From NCBI GenBank assembly GCA_015680635.1, contig JAABOA010000168.1:1-21699 (forward strand): a stretch of DNA of 21,699 nucleotides, written 5' to 3'. Position 1 is the first letter of the stretch; the number at the start of each line of letters is the position of its first letter. The DNA is from Lunasporangiospora selenospora (taxonomy: Eukaryota; Mortierellomycota; Mortierellomycetes; Mortierellales; Mortierellaceae). The translations under genes and the position numbers were made by a program. Shown here in pieces: positions 1-10,341 of this stretch. The notes under the pieces were generated by a model. It worked only from the letters and a program-made list of their open reading frames with translations, was not told the DNA's origin and did no database searches.

Positions 1-22
1 TCTCTCTCTCTCTCTCTCTCTC
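1..22. repeat. TC dinucleotide microsatellite, 11 units
   Basis: The window opens with an uninterrupted (TC)11 run directly before the ATG at 24, with a single A between. It probably belongs to the CT-rich leader of the F-box gene. The repeat may continue to the left of the window. Confidence 0.95.
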
Positions 23-23
23 A

Positions 24-548
24 ATGGCAACTGAAAGAACAACGGCGGTCTGTTTTGTATCCGAGAGTATCGACAAGCGCGTTCCCCCAGAGGTCTGGGC
101 GAGGATCTTCCGATACCTCTACCCGTCCCAGCTATCACGCCTCTCAATGACAAACAAAACCTTCAATCAGATTGTGTCATCTCTTTCGGCATGGTCTTAC
201 ATGTTTTCTATAGCACACTCGTCCGACAAGAAGCGGCTTCGAACTCTTCGCGACATTCCCGAATCCAAAAGCTATATGCTCTACCTGTGTGCAATGAGTC
301 TATATATTTGTGAGTGCTGTTTAACTATGGCCAAATATACAGCCAACATCCATGACAAACCTATGCTAAATCTGGCACCAATACAAACTCTGAGAACGCG
401 AGAATTTTCATATGTTGGAGAGGAGCTGGACGTGAACTGGAAAATCAACATGTGCCCCAACTGCACAATAAAAAACCGTGATACCTATACCCCATGTCTT
501 GACGAAAAAACTCGCAAGAGGCTGCTCTGGTATCGGCAGCAGGAATAA
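24..548 (+). CDS. Small F-box protein with paired cysteine motifs
   Basis: An intronless frame of 174 codons. Residues about 20-62 match an F-box: VPPEVWARIFRYL, then LSRLSMTNKTFNQIV and a tryptophan/phenylalanine-rich end. F-box proteins dock on Skp1 and bring substrates to an SCF ubiquitin ligase, so this is probably a substrate adaptor. The C-terminal half carries CECC and CPNC motifs about 50 residues apart, spaced like a four-cysteine zinc-binding fold (inference); no leucine-rich or WD repeats are seen, so the substrate is unknown. The frame is open to the left edge, so the true start could lie upstream, but the ATG after the CT-rich leader is the natural choice. The stop codon overlaps an AATAAA at 544-549, a possible poly(A) signal. 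Confidence 0.7.
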   Translation: MATERTTAVCFVSESIDKRVPPEVWARIFRYLYPSQLSRLSMTNKTFNQIVSSLSAWSYMFSIAHSSDKKRLRTLRDIPESKSYMLYLCAMSLYICECCLTMAKYTANIHDKPMLNLAPIQTLRTREFSYVGEELDVNWKINMCPNCTIKNRDTYTPCLDEKTRKRLLWYRQQE

Positions 549-1267
549 ATGAAATATTTGACACTCAAGACAATTCTATCACTGCACTCTCTTTTACTAT
601 CTTTTAATGTTCCTTCAGGGCTGCTTTCATGCAGCCTCGTTGTTTTATTTGACCCGTTCTCTTCTTTCTTGAGGATTGCGGAGATTGGTTGTTGTGTGCA
701 GGGTCTGGGTGTCTGAGGTTGGAGTTGTCGGGTAGTGGATGTGGGTGTGAGTGTGGACTTAACAATATCGTTATTGCTCTCATTGCCCAAAGTACGGGAT
801 GCTGTAATCAAGGCTCGGTGCGCGTTGCTTTTTATGATATACAAGTGTCTTGAGGGACTGATAGTCCTGTCCAGTTCATCCAGCAGTATTTGTGTGAAAT
901 CGAGTTATCGATAACTTTGAAGCGTGTATGGTTGGTGCTTTAATTATTATATTTTCGCAACATGGAACAAAGAAAGGCAAGTCCTAATTGACTTCATATA
1001 CCTTGCTTCTTGACCTGTTCATCCCTTGTGCCAAAGCCGCTCTCAAGACTGTTTTTTTCCCTGACCTGGGTGTGGCCCCCAATCTATTCTTTTAGTTTGG
1101 CCAGAAAACTATTCAATATGTCAATGATTTTAATGCTTCTTCAATATCCTGGATTTGCGCGAGATAGAATCTCATAAAATTGGCATGACTCGATTAAATA
1201 AGGGTACACCTTGTAATGGTCTAGCCTATGTATGCTTGGCGGACGTGGGGTTGTGGATAGGACTACT

Positions 1268-1300
1268 CTCCCCGAGCTGCACCTTGTCGCTCTCGGGGAG
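1268..1300. repeat. GC-rich hairpin, 9-bp stem and 15-nt loop
   Basis: The arms CTCCCCGAG (1268-1276) and CTCGGGGAG (1292-1300) are perfect inverted complements separated by 15 nt. The flanking bases do not pair. It lies at the left side of the GC-rich island. Function is unknown; it is not followed by a T-run. Confidence 0.6.
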
Positions 1301-2099
1301 CTATCACAGACTGGTGGCACAGCCTGAGGCAGGGGTTGTGCCCGACAGATGCTTGGGGCCATCCCCGAGGGCAGCAAGGTACCACAGAGAGGGATGGCCT
1401 ACGTCATGTCGTCGGGCTCGTGCTCTAGCCCGGAGGGGAGGTGGGGGTGGAGCTGCTGCCGATGCTGCCGGGACTTGGGGGGACTGGCACCGGTGGGGTT
1501 GACATGGCTACAGCTGAATGGGCAGGGAATGGGAATGAAAATGGGACTGAGACGGTAACTTGAGTTAGAGATCCTTGGTGGGGCTGGGGCTAAAACTAAC
1601 ACAATGCGTGGGAATAAACGCCTGTTTGGGTGCGCGGGGATGACAAAAGCGAAGGTGGAGGCGAAGCAGCAATAAACGAGGATAGCGGGTGCGATAGGGA
1701 AAGGGTACTCAATCCCGACACGGACGACATAGAACAGGCGAAGGGTGTATACAGCAGGGTCGCCACCGAATGGAAGGCGTGCCAGGAGTGCCAGTACACG
1801 GCCGATTCGGTGGGGGAAGATGGATGCGTGAGGCTAGGAGAGGAGGGCCGTGGCGGGGTAAGGGGTAATGGTGGGCAGACTGCTGCTGCTGGGATTGTTG
1901 CCCCTGCCCCTGCCCCGGGGCCGCTCCTGGGGCGAGTCCAGATCGTTGGTCTTCTGGTCCAAACGATCTACGAAAGCATAGAGTCAGAACATGTCATCTG
2001 AATATAATGTATCGCGAGAAAAAAAAACAGAGGAAAGGACCACCAACCTTGGTCATTTCAAGTATTGAATTTTTTTAATATAAAAAAAGGTAGGATCAA

Positions 2100-2420
2100 C
2101 TAATGAAATGAAGGAATGAAGGAAGGAAGGAAGAATGAAGGAAATGAGAGTAACGGGGGTGGAAAAACAGGTGGAGAAATTAGGAGAAGAAAATGGGTGG
2201 AGAATGTGGAAGGAGAATGTGGGAGGGGAAAGTGGGTGGAAAGAAAGGTAGACGAAGGTGAAGAAGAAAGGTAGACGAGGGCAAAGAAGAAAAATTGACA
2301 AAGGTGAGCGAAGTGGGAAGGAAAGGTAAAGACAGAAGGTGGTGAGAGCGGGTGGTGAGGACGCGTGTAGGGACCGAGAAGTGTAGAAGGATCTTGGGCG
2401 AGGATAAAGGAATAAAGATA
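2100..2420. repeat. Purine-rich low-complexity tract with tandem repeats
   Basis: About 320 nt are strongly A/G-biased on the + strand (CT-rich on the minus strand). Inside it is a 23-bp tandem duplication, 2244-2266 and 2267-2289, identical at 20 of 23 positions and starting AAAGGTAGACGA. Shorter GGAAG and GGAGAATGTGG repeats precede it. The minus-strand reading is like the CT-rich leaders found before fungal genes; it may also be simple repeat expansion. Confidence 0.75.
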
Positions 2421-3177
2421 GCGAAAAGAACTTGTGTAACCTCTGTTGACCTCGCTGTGTTTGAGAGCGGGTGAGTGAGTGCTGGAGTTGGCGCGTGCGA
2501 TGAGAGATTCGCTCAACACTGACCATGTTAGGTCTCATCGGTCTGCAAACACAACCCCCAACGCAACCACCCAGTAATCGCCTTCCTCAGTCACGCTCAG
2601 GAACTTGAGAGTCTCCATCAACACACTTGCCCTGTCGTCGTCACAGAGACCAGACGGGAGATCATCATTTTGTTTAATTCTTAATTGAAGTTTCGAGTGT
2701 AAAGATCGAGATGGATGAAGTCTGGATTATTGGCAGTTTGCGTGAAACCGTTTTCTGCACCTGACGGGCGAAATGGGTTATAAAAACCGACAGAATATTA
2801 GAAAGTTTAAGGTAGAAAACTCAGACTAAACACTCCTTCACTCGCTTTCTCTCTTTTTCTACACATAGATTAAGCAAAAAGAGTTATTGTTGTCGAGAGT
2901 CTGCAAATCCATGGTCGATCAAGGAAATGGCTCATGAGTAATAATAAAGTTTTCTCAAAGATCTGAATTGTCAATTCGCCTTTTGACTTTCTTCGCCTTT
3001 TCTATACTCCTTTCTTTACTCGCAAACGAAAAGGCAGAAGATGCTGGAGTGAACCATCTGCCCTTGCAGTCCGGTATGTATCTCTCAAGAGCATTACTCG
3101 GCGGTAGATAAGTCCTTTGCCCCCGTTTGTTGGAGAAGCCAGTAGCGGTGCCTGTGCTAATTTTAACTTTAATCACA

Positions 3178-4698
3178 TTAGGATACGTTGCGTAGTGAGT
3201 TATTTGACGAGACAAGGCTAAGGTAATCTTCAATCGTAGTGGTGCACTCAAGATCATCGACATGACTGGCAAACATGCGGTCGTAAATAATTTCTGATTC
3301 GACGGTCTATCATGAAGGCATGGTGTGGACATTATCAACGTTAGATTCGTGAATCATATGTGTCACTGAGATCCCTTCACACTCCAACAACAAGAACAGA
3401 TTTTACCTCAGAATCAAAATAGTCAAGTTTGGTCCAGTTTTCGTCCTCTGCAAGGCGAGCTCGGTTAGGTCCCATTGCTTTCCGTGCCTCAGAATCAGCG
3501 GCACTTCTGATTTGAACCTACATGTGAAAAAAAAAATAGAAGTAGAGAAGATGTAAATAATGGGGACAATGCGAGTTGGATCACATTTGAATAAAAAGGT
3601 GAGTAGCAGTGGACTGGCTTACCTGGAGGGCTTTAGCCTTTTGTTCTTGATCTGCCTTTTGCTTAGCGAGGATTTCCTTGTTCTCATCGTTGACTTTCTT
3701 ATTCGCCTGCTTACGCTTTTCATCAATCTTGTCAAGATATTTGAAGCTCGGGCGAAGTTGGACCGTTCCGTGAAGAGGAGTCAGATGCAACTCGTCTAGT
3801 CAATAAAAGCAAACAAAAAACCATCCCTTAGTAATGGAATCATGATTAGGGGTAGTGGGCCGTGATATTAACAAAAACTTTCTTTCGACATACCATTCCT
3901 CAGCACACCGGCAAGATAATTGGTCGCACTTGGGACTAATGAAGAGATAAGGGTCTGTTTGTCTAACACCTCCTTATCTGCGTCATCGTCATAGGGCTCT
4001 TCATCCAATGCAGTCCTGAGAGGCTTGTCATTCATTCCCATTGCCAGTTCCTCGCCTCGCTCACGGTTGTAATGACTTGCTGCAGTGTCAAGGGGTAGTT
4101 CAAGCTCGATAAGCTGTGACAATGGCTTAATTCTTGCCTTCGTAGGTCCGCACTCGTGCGTATAAGGGAGAGCAGAGGCACGAACGGGATATTGAAAGAG
4201 ATACAAGTGCTTTGCCAAGCGCTGGGAGAGGTACACAGGGATTTCCTTCACCAGCTCATCTCCTTCATCAGCATAGTCAGGCTCCATCGATTTATGGTCA
4301 ACCTCCATGGACGACTCGAATTGGCTAGCATTTTCAGAAGGATCTAAGAGTTCTTCACCCTCTGGCGAGTCACCATTTTCAGAGAGAACCTCCATCGGCT
4401 CTTGCTCCTGTTCCGTTTTGGTGTGAGAAGTTGAATTGGAGTTGCGTGCTGGTGCTGAGGGCGCAGCACTCTCGACCTTCATCCGATCTTCTACCGTTTC
4501 TCTCTTGCCTGCAACCGCCTGCTCTTCTTCAAGTCGCTCCTGTTTTTGAAGTTCATCCTCAAATACGCCTCCCTCTGGTGCCACATCCTCCTGCATATGG
4601 TTATCCTCGGCATCAGAGTCACCAGTAGGTTCGACGGCCTTTTTCCTGGATCGCGCGGAGGGTGTGAATGTCGGTTTGAAACTCTGTTTTGGGGGCAT
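3178..4698 (-). CDS. POLR3E: RNA polymerase III subunit RPC5/RPC37 (Sin-like)
   Basis: Pol III subunit that pairs with RPC4/RPC53 in the TFIIF-like subcomplex used in initiation and termination in the nucleus. Four exons on the minus strand: 4698-3894, 3795-3623, 3517-3407 and 3306-3178. Joined they give 405 residues with no frame conflict. Donors are GTATGT, GTAAGC and GTAAAA; acceptors are all TAG. Residues 1 to about 150 are an acidic, disordered-looking leader. The Sin-like core then follows: IPVYLSQRLAKHLYLFQYPVR, IKPLSQLIELELPLDT, and across the first splice LRN-DELHLTPLHGTVQLRPSF, which matches the family's ELHLTPLHG dimerization motif. The tail has ESEIIYDRMFASHVDD. It is longer than yeast Rpc37 (about 280 residues) but lacks the extra C-terminal winged helices of animal POLR3E. 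It is divergent from CMTR1. Confidence 0.93.
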
Positions 4699-4965
4699 TG
4701 CTAACTAATATAGGTGTGTTTTTTTCGTTCAGATAATCCTGCCAACTGTCTTCTGCGCCTAGACTTCTAGAAAGTGTGTCTGTTTTGGTCTAAATGGGAG
4801 TAGAGAATGAAGACATGAAGGCCTAAAGATGCACCGACCCTTGGGCCTTGGGTTTAGCTGAAGGAAGCCACAATCCAAAACACAGTCTCTTGACTTTTTG
4901 AGTTCCAGGAAGATGAATGTAAGGGGCTATTCTTTACACGTTCGTTGAACGATAGCTACAAGCAA
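4699..4965. promoter_or_regulatory. Probable bidirectional promoter, POLR3E / CMTR1
   Basis: Only 267 nt separate the ATG of POLR3E (minus strand) from the first plausible ATG of CMTR1 (plus strand), so both promoters must share this interval. I see no clear TATA box. A short direct motif CTTGGGCCTTGGG lies near 4840. The call rests on gene geometry. Confidence 0.55.
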
Positions 4966-6996
4966 ATGGATCCATACAACGGTGCGCAAGGCGTATTCAC
5001 CTCAATCCTCTGCCACCAACGTCCAGGCATGGAATTGTGTATTACAGCCGAGCGTACTCAACCATCTGCATTTCCAACCCACTGTTAGAAAGTGACCCGG
5101 TGTTCGCGGCAACGCCATTAGAATCGCCGACGGCCATTCCTTCGCTCCAGAATTGCCCACGAGTGCGTTTCCCAAGGCCAGGACCCCCTAGAGGAGGCCC
5201 ACACGGGTTTGAGTTTGGTCAGCACGCTCCCCTCCAGTATGGACATCAACAGCCAGGTCAACTTCGATATGATCCTGTCCACGGTCTACAGCAGCATGGA
5301 GGGCACCCAAGACATGACCAGTATCAACAGAGCGCGCAACAGCAATACCAAGGTCACCCACAAGGCCGCCCTATAGTCCCTGCAACGGAGTATCTTAATC
5401 AACACCTTGATATCTTCCAGGCTGCCTCTTACGAACTTCCTGAGAACTGCCTCACAATCAGATCAGGATTTCCTGAGAGCATTGACTTTAATATGTTTTG
5501 CTCAGAAGAAATAGTTCGTAACTTGACTGACAACAAGGTATAGGACCCTCTTTTTTCACGAATTGACAACAAACATGCGTGATGGTCCTCGAGAGCTTAC
5601 TTTTTCTGCTACTCTGCTTATCTATCGTTTCCTCATAACAGAGGAAATTGGGCCAGGTTCCCCAGGAGATGTTTAACCGTGCACGACAGCGTTGCAACCC
5701 GTATGAATTGGTCGCGTCTTCAGTGTTTATGAATCGCGCCTCTGTAAAAATCGCCAGCATGGATTCCCAATTAGCATTGACAGCCCCAAAGGAATACCCT
5801 CATCCAGGAAACCATGAAGAAAAAATCGATCCTAAACTATTTCGGTTTGCTGATCTTTGTGCTGGACCTGGTGGATTCTCAGAGTATTTGTTATGGCGGA
5901 TGAATACATGGGGTGAGTCGGTTCGAGGCTGGGCAATGACCCTGAGGGGCGATCTGGATCTCACACTTGACCGATTTCACAAGGATGCGATGGCTAGAGA
6001 GTCGCTTCGAGTGCACTATGGAGCAGATAGCACGGGAAACATCCTGAAGGAAGAAAATATCAGGGCATTTGTCGAGTTTATTGAAAAAGAGACCTTTGGA
6101 CTGGGAGTTGGCCTAGTAGTTGCGGATGGGGTAAGTGTACACCATGGCTGAATCGTCACACGTGGAAAAAGTCGCATTATTCTAACTCCAACTGTGTGTG
6201 TTTCTAGGGTATCTCTGTTGACGGCGATGAGGCTGCCCAGGAGAATCTGCTTCAGCGCTTAATCCTTTGTCAGATCCTTACGATGTTTATGATCCTCCAA
6301 AAAGGTGACGATTCACTGCACAACGCACTTTCTTTGTTCACAACGAGAGTGTGTGAATTCTAATACCCCCCCCCCCTCCTTATCTTAGGTGGAGATTTTG
6401 TTGTCAAAGTGTTTGACATATTCACGCCTGTGACGGCAGGACTGATCTGGATTCTTTCGCGTCATTTTGAAAAGATTTGTGTTGTCAAACCTTTGACTAG
6501 CCGACCCATGAACTCTGAACGCTATGTGGTCTGCAGGCGCCTACTGGAGCGAAGACCTGCTAGCGCTATAGATCACCTACTCAGTGTCAATGCCGAGTAT
6601 CAGCATCTCGAAACGAATGTCTCTGGCCAGGCTGGAGGTCCTAGTGAGACTATTAACCATATAGTGGACCTGGATGTGCTTCAGAATGATCGCCACTTTA
6701 TGGATTATATCAGGAACAATAATGTCAAGACGGCTGTCCGTCAAACAGAAGCCTTGGGAATATTTTTAAATTATGTGAACGAAGGAATTCGTCCGCCATT
6801 TGACCAGGAAGCTATTCGGAGACTGTGCTTGCAAGAGTGGCGAATCCCACCCAGCCCACAATACAGCCATCATTCTCATACCCAACCCCAGAGATCCCAG
6901 GCACCAGCTCAGGGTTATCGCCATCCTCCAAGACATCAGCCTTACCAGCAGCAGTCATATGGGCATGGTTCTCATTCTCGTGGAGGGCATAGGTAG
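4966..6996 (+). CDS. CMTR1: Cap-specific mRNA (nucleoside-2'-O-)-methyltransferase 1
   Basis: Methylates the 2'-O of the first transcribed nucleotide of capped mRNA (cap0 to cap1) with S-adenosylmethionine, in the nucleus. Firm exons: the one ending 5537, then 5642-6130, 6208-6304 and 6389-6996. The Rossmann (FtsJ/RrmJ) core has all landmarks: NRASVK (catalytic Lys, about 215), ADLCAGPGGFSEY (SAM loop), VADG (Asp, about 341), GGDFVVKVFD (Lys, about 381) and SRPMNSERYVVC (Glu, about 418), completing the K-D-K-E tetrad. The N and C termini are His/Gln/Gly/Pro-rich and disordered; no G-patch or WW domain is visible, unlike human CMTR1. The 5' end is uncertain: ATG 4966 (MDPYNG) reaches the conserved frame only through a 35-nt GTACTC..TTAG intron at 5054-5088, short for a fungus. 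With that model the protein has 576 residues. Confidence 0.9.
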
Positions 6997-7382
6997 TTCA
7001 TTTTCGGTCACAGACATATTATTCAGATATTAAATAATGGACCAGAGTATAATCCTTCAGCTACAATCCTCCGTCCATTCTTACACCAACACAGACTGCT
7101 ACGTGCCCCACCTAAATCCAATACGCAACGCCTTGGAGCAAGTCAACTACATGAGCAGCCACACAGCTGGTGAAGAAGGCTATGTGTTTGAAGTAAATAG
7201 AGGTTTTACCGATATTTCGCTCAAACAATTGGAACGAGTCGGCGATAGTCAAACAATGTTGTCCAAGGTTCCTGTCCACCAAGCGAAACAGCGTGTGGCT
7301 TGGCCCAGGCAATGGTAGGAATCGTTGGTCATTTCTGGCCCATGTCTTTGCTATTCCTTCGCGTCAAGCAAATCATCCGCAA
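6997..7382 (+). promoter_or_regulatory. CMTR1 3' end and MED17 leader, with a possible uORF
   Basis: This 386-nt gap follows the CMTR1 stop. A TATTAAATAA stretch near 7028 could serve CMTR1 polyadenylation. An ATG-started frame of 93 codons at 7037-7318 ends 64 nt before the MED17 start. It has no recognisable domain, so it is either an upstream ORF in the MED17 leader or chance. Confidence 0.45.
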
Positions 7383-10341
7383 ATGACCCAGCACCTTGAT
7401 AAACGCATCAAGCTATCTCTAGATAGGAGTGTCGATCGCCTACCATTTGATATTTCAGATAGGGCAGAGGAGATTTATTTACCGTAAGGGCAACCATCTC
7501 GCATCATAAGGCTTCGACTTTGCAATGGATGTCGTTTGTGCTGACAGTTTTACATCTCTCTGGTTCCATCTTTCTTATCATGGGAACTGAATTCCTTACG
7601 CGTATAGAGATGGCGATCCAGCAGAAAAGCTCAAACGCAAGATCAAGGTCATTGCCGAAACAGCTGGAGAAAAATTCGATGAGTTTACGGAAAATATCCC
7701 TTTGCCTCAGTCGCAAGAGAGCGATACCAACTTGAATCAGGACCTAAAGATCAAGTCTCTCGACAAAGATAGCAGTGAACCATCGGCCTCTGCAGGAACG
7801 ATAGCCCTAGCATCGGCCTCGATACCATCGTCTGCTTCAGCTTCTGCTACGGCAGCACGTACCTCTTCATCACCACAAGGAATTTACGCAAAACTCTGGT
7901 GCGATTTTTTTGAGAGCAGGGGGGCGACGTTTACATACCACTTGGAAATAGGTCACTTGAGACAAACTACAAGGAAAACTTACCCTCTATCCATCCCATG
8001 ATATCTAGGCATGCTCAAGGAGAGATTGGAGTAGCATTGGATGCCCTCAACATTATCATTTCGTCTTATCAGACTTCCGCAATTCAGGGTGCATCCAGCT
8101 CAGGTGCAATAATTCAACCCAGCAATGTCCAGCCTTCTGTCCTTCCAGCTGGTGCGCTCAAATGCGAATATGTCCCTAAGGCTCTGCCACCAGTCTCAAC
8201 CCAGGTCATGAACGAGAAATTAGCTCTCGGTGGCAAGAACCACCACCTGCGTAGTGCCGCCGACATCTTGACTGGAGGCGCGAAGAGATTACAGAACGTT
8301 ATGGCGAATGAGGATCATTTCTGGGCAGAGGCTCTTCGACTACGGAAAAACAACTGGTGTATTGTTGCCAGTAAAGCCGGTGGCCCTCATCAGTCAATGT
8401 ATGCTGGACAGAGCAATCGCTCGTCGACTGGATCACACCTCTTTGTGCACTATGGCTTTCGTGATGGTAGGTAGCCCATGCGAATGTTTTAGCGTACAAC
8501 GCTTTCGGTAGTATTGAAAAACTGGAGTACTGGATTGGATACTAACCATTCGTCGCTTTACTGACTAGTTGGATCTATGTATGGTGATCGCGCGTATGCT
8601 GAATTAACGCGTAACTCGCCGCTGACCCAGGAGACAGGAACAGGAGCAGGAGTAGCAAAGAGCATTGATATCGTTATTCCTAACAAGACTGAAAAGCAGA
8701 TCATTATGAGCCTTGTCCAGCAGGGATCGCATCAGACAGAAGGTATCATATTCGTGGCCAAAAAATAGATGACCAGCAGTTTGTTGAATCGAATATTAAT
8801 GTTGTGTTATTTAGGGTCTGGATCACTGAGGTTGAGAGGAAACACAATTCACACCCAGCTTTTGGATGCGCAGTGCACCCTATTTGACGGTGAGCTGTTC
8901 CATGAGGTAAATTAACAAATGACATTTGCAAGATAGCCCTTTGGTGTTTCCAATCCTCGCTTAAACTCACATCTATAGTTTTCTGGATTAAATGGTGGTA
9001 GCTAGTGAACGAGGCAAGAGCGATGACCAACAACGTATCGATCGTGGACAACGAGATCTATCTAGCCGTCAATGACGATCTGGAACTGAGGATATCATAC
9101 CGAGCACCTTCAGAAGAGGAGCTGTCGCTTACCAAACTTCGGTCCAAATTGAACCGGAATCAACGACGGGAATCCATGAGTGACCAAGCACGTCTACTCT
9201 CAGGAACATCAGATATTCTTCGTCATGTTGCTCAACTAATTCAGCATAGACGACACCGCCAAAACATCAAGGAGCGATCGGAAAGCTTTTTCAAGGGCTC
9301 GCGACCCGGCAGCGGTCGCACAACAGCATCATTTGGTCAGATTCAACAGACATTAGCTCAGCGACCAATGGGTATCCTAAATATCACACTTCAGGCACTA
9401 CAATACCTTGCCTTCTCGAAAAGGATTCGAGAAGTAATGAGCAGGGTGACTAAAAACCTACGACATAATTGGTGGGAACCCATTACTGTATACAGTGTTG
9501 ACGCTGATTTGCAGCCACTCTCGAGGAATCTCTGCGTCCTCTCCGACGCCAAATCATTGGGAGTCGCCAGCAATAGAACAAAAGAGTTTGGCATGGGGTC
9601 AGCAGTGGCGATTAGTATTGGCTCTGGATCGGCATCATTTATTCGCTACATAACCCGGGCATACCCCACGCCATGTGTTATCTTGCAGCTTTCAGATCGG
9701 CCAAGCTCACCCATTATGCATCTGGCAGACTTTGAGAAAATTTTAAAGCAGGAACTGACGACACGAATGATTCAAAGAATCTGTGAAGTTGCCAACTCTA
9801 TCACAACATGGACGCGTCGGATCCCTGAGCTCAAGAGTCCAGAGTTTATCATTGATATTGACGACCGATGCGTGGGTGTTTTCCAAGTACCCATTCATGG
9901 TACCGCCGTTTCTAGGAGAGCAGAACTGAATGGTGCAGCTCAACGGTCCATTGGTCACTGGAATAACACAACAATGTAAGTAAAATTCCATGTTGAGATC
10001 TATGGATGCTAATCGATGTTCCTACGCACAAGACTAACGCTTTACTTTGGCTTTGTTGTGTTTGTAGTATTCTGCAGCTAGACATGAATGCAGAAAAGGG
10101 AGCAGGTATTCTCTTGACTAGCAGCCAGGGCGGTGTATCAAGAACTCGGAGGCTCAGTCTCTCCAGTATTTCAAAGCAGACTGTGAATCTATTGCGTGAA
10201 GCCAATAGTCGACCTGATGGGCCAGCTCAATCACGCGAAAAGTCTACTGCAGTGCAAGCGCATTCTACAGACGCTATGAATGATTTCAGGATATGGCTTC
10301 AACATGTCATTATGGCGGAGGTCGAGTCTGAAAAGCACTGA
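7383..10341 (+). CDS. MED17: Mediator complex head subunit 17 (Srb4), with a frame break
   Basis: Scaffold of the Mediator head, required for Pol II preinitiation complex assembly. Six exons: 7383-7483, 7608-8466, 8569-8742, 8815-8906, 9002-9975 and 10068-10341. Landmarks: the N-terminal SVDRLPFDISDRAEEIYLP; a Ser/Ala-rich linker; SRHAQGEIGVALDALNIII; ADILTGGAKRLQN with FWAEALRLRKNNWCIV; CTLFDGELFHE joined across a splice to LVNEARAM; and a long C-terminal half. Branch motifs ACTAACC and GACTAACG are seen in two introns. Oddity: exon 2 changes frame. One frame is used up to about 7920; the frame encoding the conserved downstream part has a TGA at 7911 and opens only after it. The switch therefore falls in or just after the G6 run 7919-7924, and one missing G restores a continuous product of 824 residues. 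No intron of suitable length fits. Since MED17 is normally essential, an assembly error is the simplest reading. Confidence 0.88.

Larger units (their letters stand above)
549..3177. other. 2.6 kb region without a supported gene
   Basis: This separates the F-box gene from the 3' end of POLR3E. It holds a GT-rich stretch near 680-760, a GC-rich island about 1230-1960 containing a hairpin, and a purine-rich tract about 2100-2420 that ends near 2540. Several frames stay open on both strands in the GC-rich part, but this is expected where stop codons are rare. None shows a domain I recognise. I see no tRNA or other known RNA. A minus-strand gene with a CT-rich leader is possible and is discussed in the findings. 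Confidence 0.6.

Noticed and set aside
1630-2001. Plus-strand frame of 123 codons in the GC-rich island
   Set aside because: Starts only at a GTG, has Gly/Ala-rich composition with no recognised family, and overlaps open frames on the other strand.
2053-2538. Minus-strand frame of 161 codons, rich in Phe, Ser, Leu and Pro
   Set aside because: It is the translation of a CT-rich low-complexity tract. No domain or sensible composition is present, and several frames are open at once there.
4620-5930. GGTTCGA-like sequences suggestive of a tRNA B box (near 4628 and 5920)
   Set aside because: Both lie inside coding exons, and no acceptor stem or A box could be placed around them.
7037-7318. 93-codon ATG frame between CMTR1 and MED17
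   Set aside because: No domain or codon pattern supports a protein. It lies wholly in the MED17 leader and may at most be an upstream ORF.
9391-10205. Minus-strand open frames opposite MED17
   Set aside because: They are antisense to well-supported MED17 coding exons and show no domain.
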